Source of the DNA: Hydrotaea diabolus
Lineage: Eukaryota > Arthropoda > Insecta > Diptera > Muscidae
Assembly: GCA_963513945.1 (NCBI GenBank)
Contig: OY740717.1
Location: 82,825,663 to 82,889,662 of the forward strand
Reading direction: 5' to 3'
DNA length: 64,000 nucleotides
The translations under genes were made by a program, and so were the position numbers. Below are positions 63,461-64,000 of this stretch, one piece after another; positions within the stretch are counted from its first letter, which is position 1, and each line of letters begins with the position of its first letter. The notes below the pieces were generated by a model, which saw nothing but the letters and a program-made list of their open reading frames with translations, made no database searches and had not been told where the DNA came from.

Positions 63461-64000
63461 AAACGCCATGAACAAAATCGGAGATACCTTTTAAGGATCG
63501 CAATAAAACATTATAGCATCGAAATGAAGTCAAAATCGCATGCTAAGTTGAAAAACGCACTCATTTCCCAGCATTATAGCAAACTCGATATCAATGAAAT
63601 TCAAAGAAAAAATTATTTATATTGATAAAACATTGAGACATTTGAGACAAGATTTCTATATAGAACACACTTCCGCACCAAATTTGGTTTTATTTGGGAA
63701 TCTGGTGGAGGGTATCCAAAGTTCGGAACAGCCAAACTTAACATTTTTACTTGTTGAGCTTTGTTTTGTGCCAATCACTCCACGGTAGGCAACGATACCG
63801 AAACGAAAAAACAACGGACAAAATAACTTATTTGGTCAAAATGTTTTATGACTTTTTAAGTTATTTGCGCCATGTCAAACGAACAGTGATGTGTGCTTGA
63901 TCTATGAAAATTTTTAGTCAAAAATTTCGGGAAAAGTTAATGGCGCTGCCCTTCGAGTTCCTACTTTGTTAGCTATAAGTATATAGTTTGTGTGCTTTAC
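63461..64000. other. unassigned right flank
   Basis: No gene or repeat recognised. Confidence 0.4.

Noticed and set aside
1..64000. CRISPR arrays, operons, rRNA or full tRNA genes
   Set aside because: No such structures seen; the direct repeats present are transposon parts and the tRNA-like heads are parts of repeats.

Overview
The window looks like intergenic and intronic DNA from a large, repeat-rich fly genome, most likely a calyptrate (house-fly/blow-fly type) dipteran. The evidence is short GT-AG introns of 57-85 nt, a Drosophila-like low-complexity Q/N/M-rich protein, very AT-rich DNA, and abundant mariner, Tc1, Transib, hAT, R1-like and gypsy remnants. No bacterial features (operons, ribosome binding sites, CRISPR) are present. 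Species assignment is inference.

One host gene is supported. It lies on the minus strand between 61573 and 43828 and has seven coding exons whose splice phases all agree (1590 nt, 529 residues). It encodes a CTIF/MIF4GD-like protein: a low-complexity N-terminal half and a C-terminal MIF4G (HEAT-like) domain. Intron 2 is about 14.1 kb and is packed with nested transposons. Intron 5 (about 1.7 kb) holds a mariner remnant. Everything else recognised is mobile or repetitive DNA.

Layout. 1-5.6 kb: a TA-flanked palindrome-rich element (135-2733) with other elements nested in it, then two mariners, one inside the other. 5.6-12.8 kb: a CACGCAG-family MITE-like element and several mariner scraps. 12849-14668: a Transib/RAG1-type transposon with RSS-like ends, a perfect 5-bp target duplication and an open transposase C-terminal half. 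14.9-20.2 kb: Tc1, gypsy and mariner remnants. 21-25.8 kb: mostly featureless AT-rich DNA. 25857-27334: a DD37D mariner with intact TIRs. 28.9-31.5 kb: two CACGCAG elements. 32448-34466: a TIR element coding for a poorly known insect 'GYTK...WDSR' protein family. 34610-37762: a mariner that received a hAT element (8-bp TSD), a direct-repeat insertion and a CACGCAG element. 38.5-42.5 kb: LINE end, (TA)n, mariner and inverted-repeat elements. 43.8-61.6 kb: the host gene, whose large intron holds a SINE-like repeat, a foldback element, an R1-like LINE inside a CACGCAG element, and a hAT-like element containing a mariner. 61.6-64 kb: upstream DNA with one more mariner.

The most interesting items are (1) the Transib/RAG1-like element with CACAGTG-type ends, 22-23 bp spacers and A-rich nonamer-like blocks; (2) the CACGCAG family, which carries internal palindromic minisatellites and duplicates a pyrimidine-purine dinucleotide (TA, CA or TG), confirmed against two empty sites; (3) the 'GYTK' TIR element; and (4) the clear nesting, which lets relative insertion ages be read.
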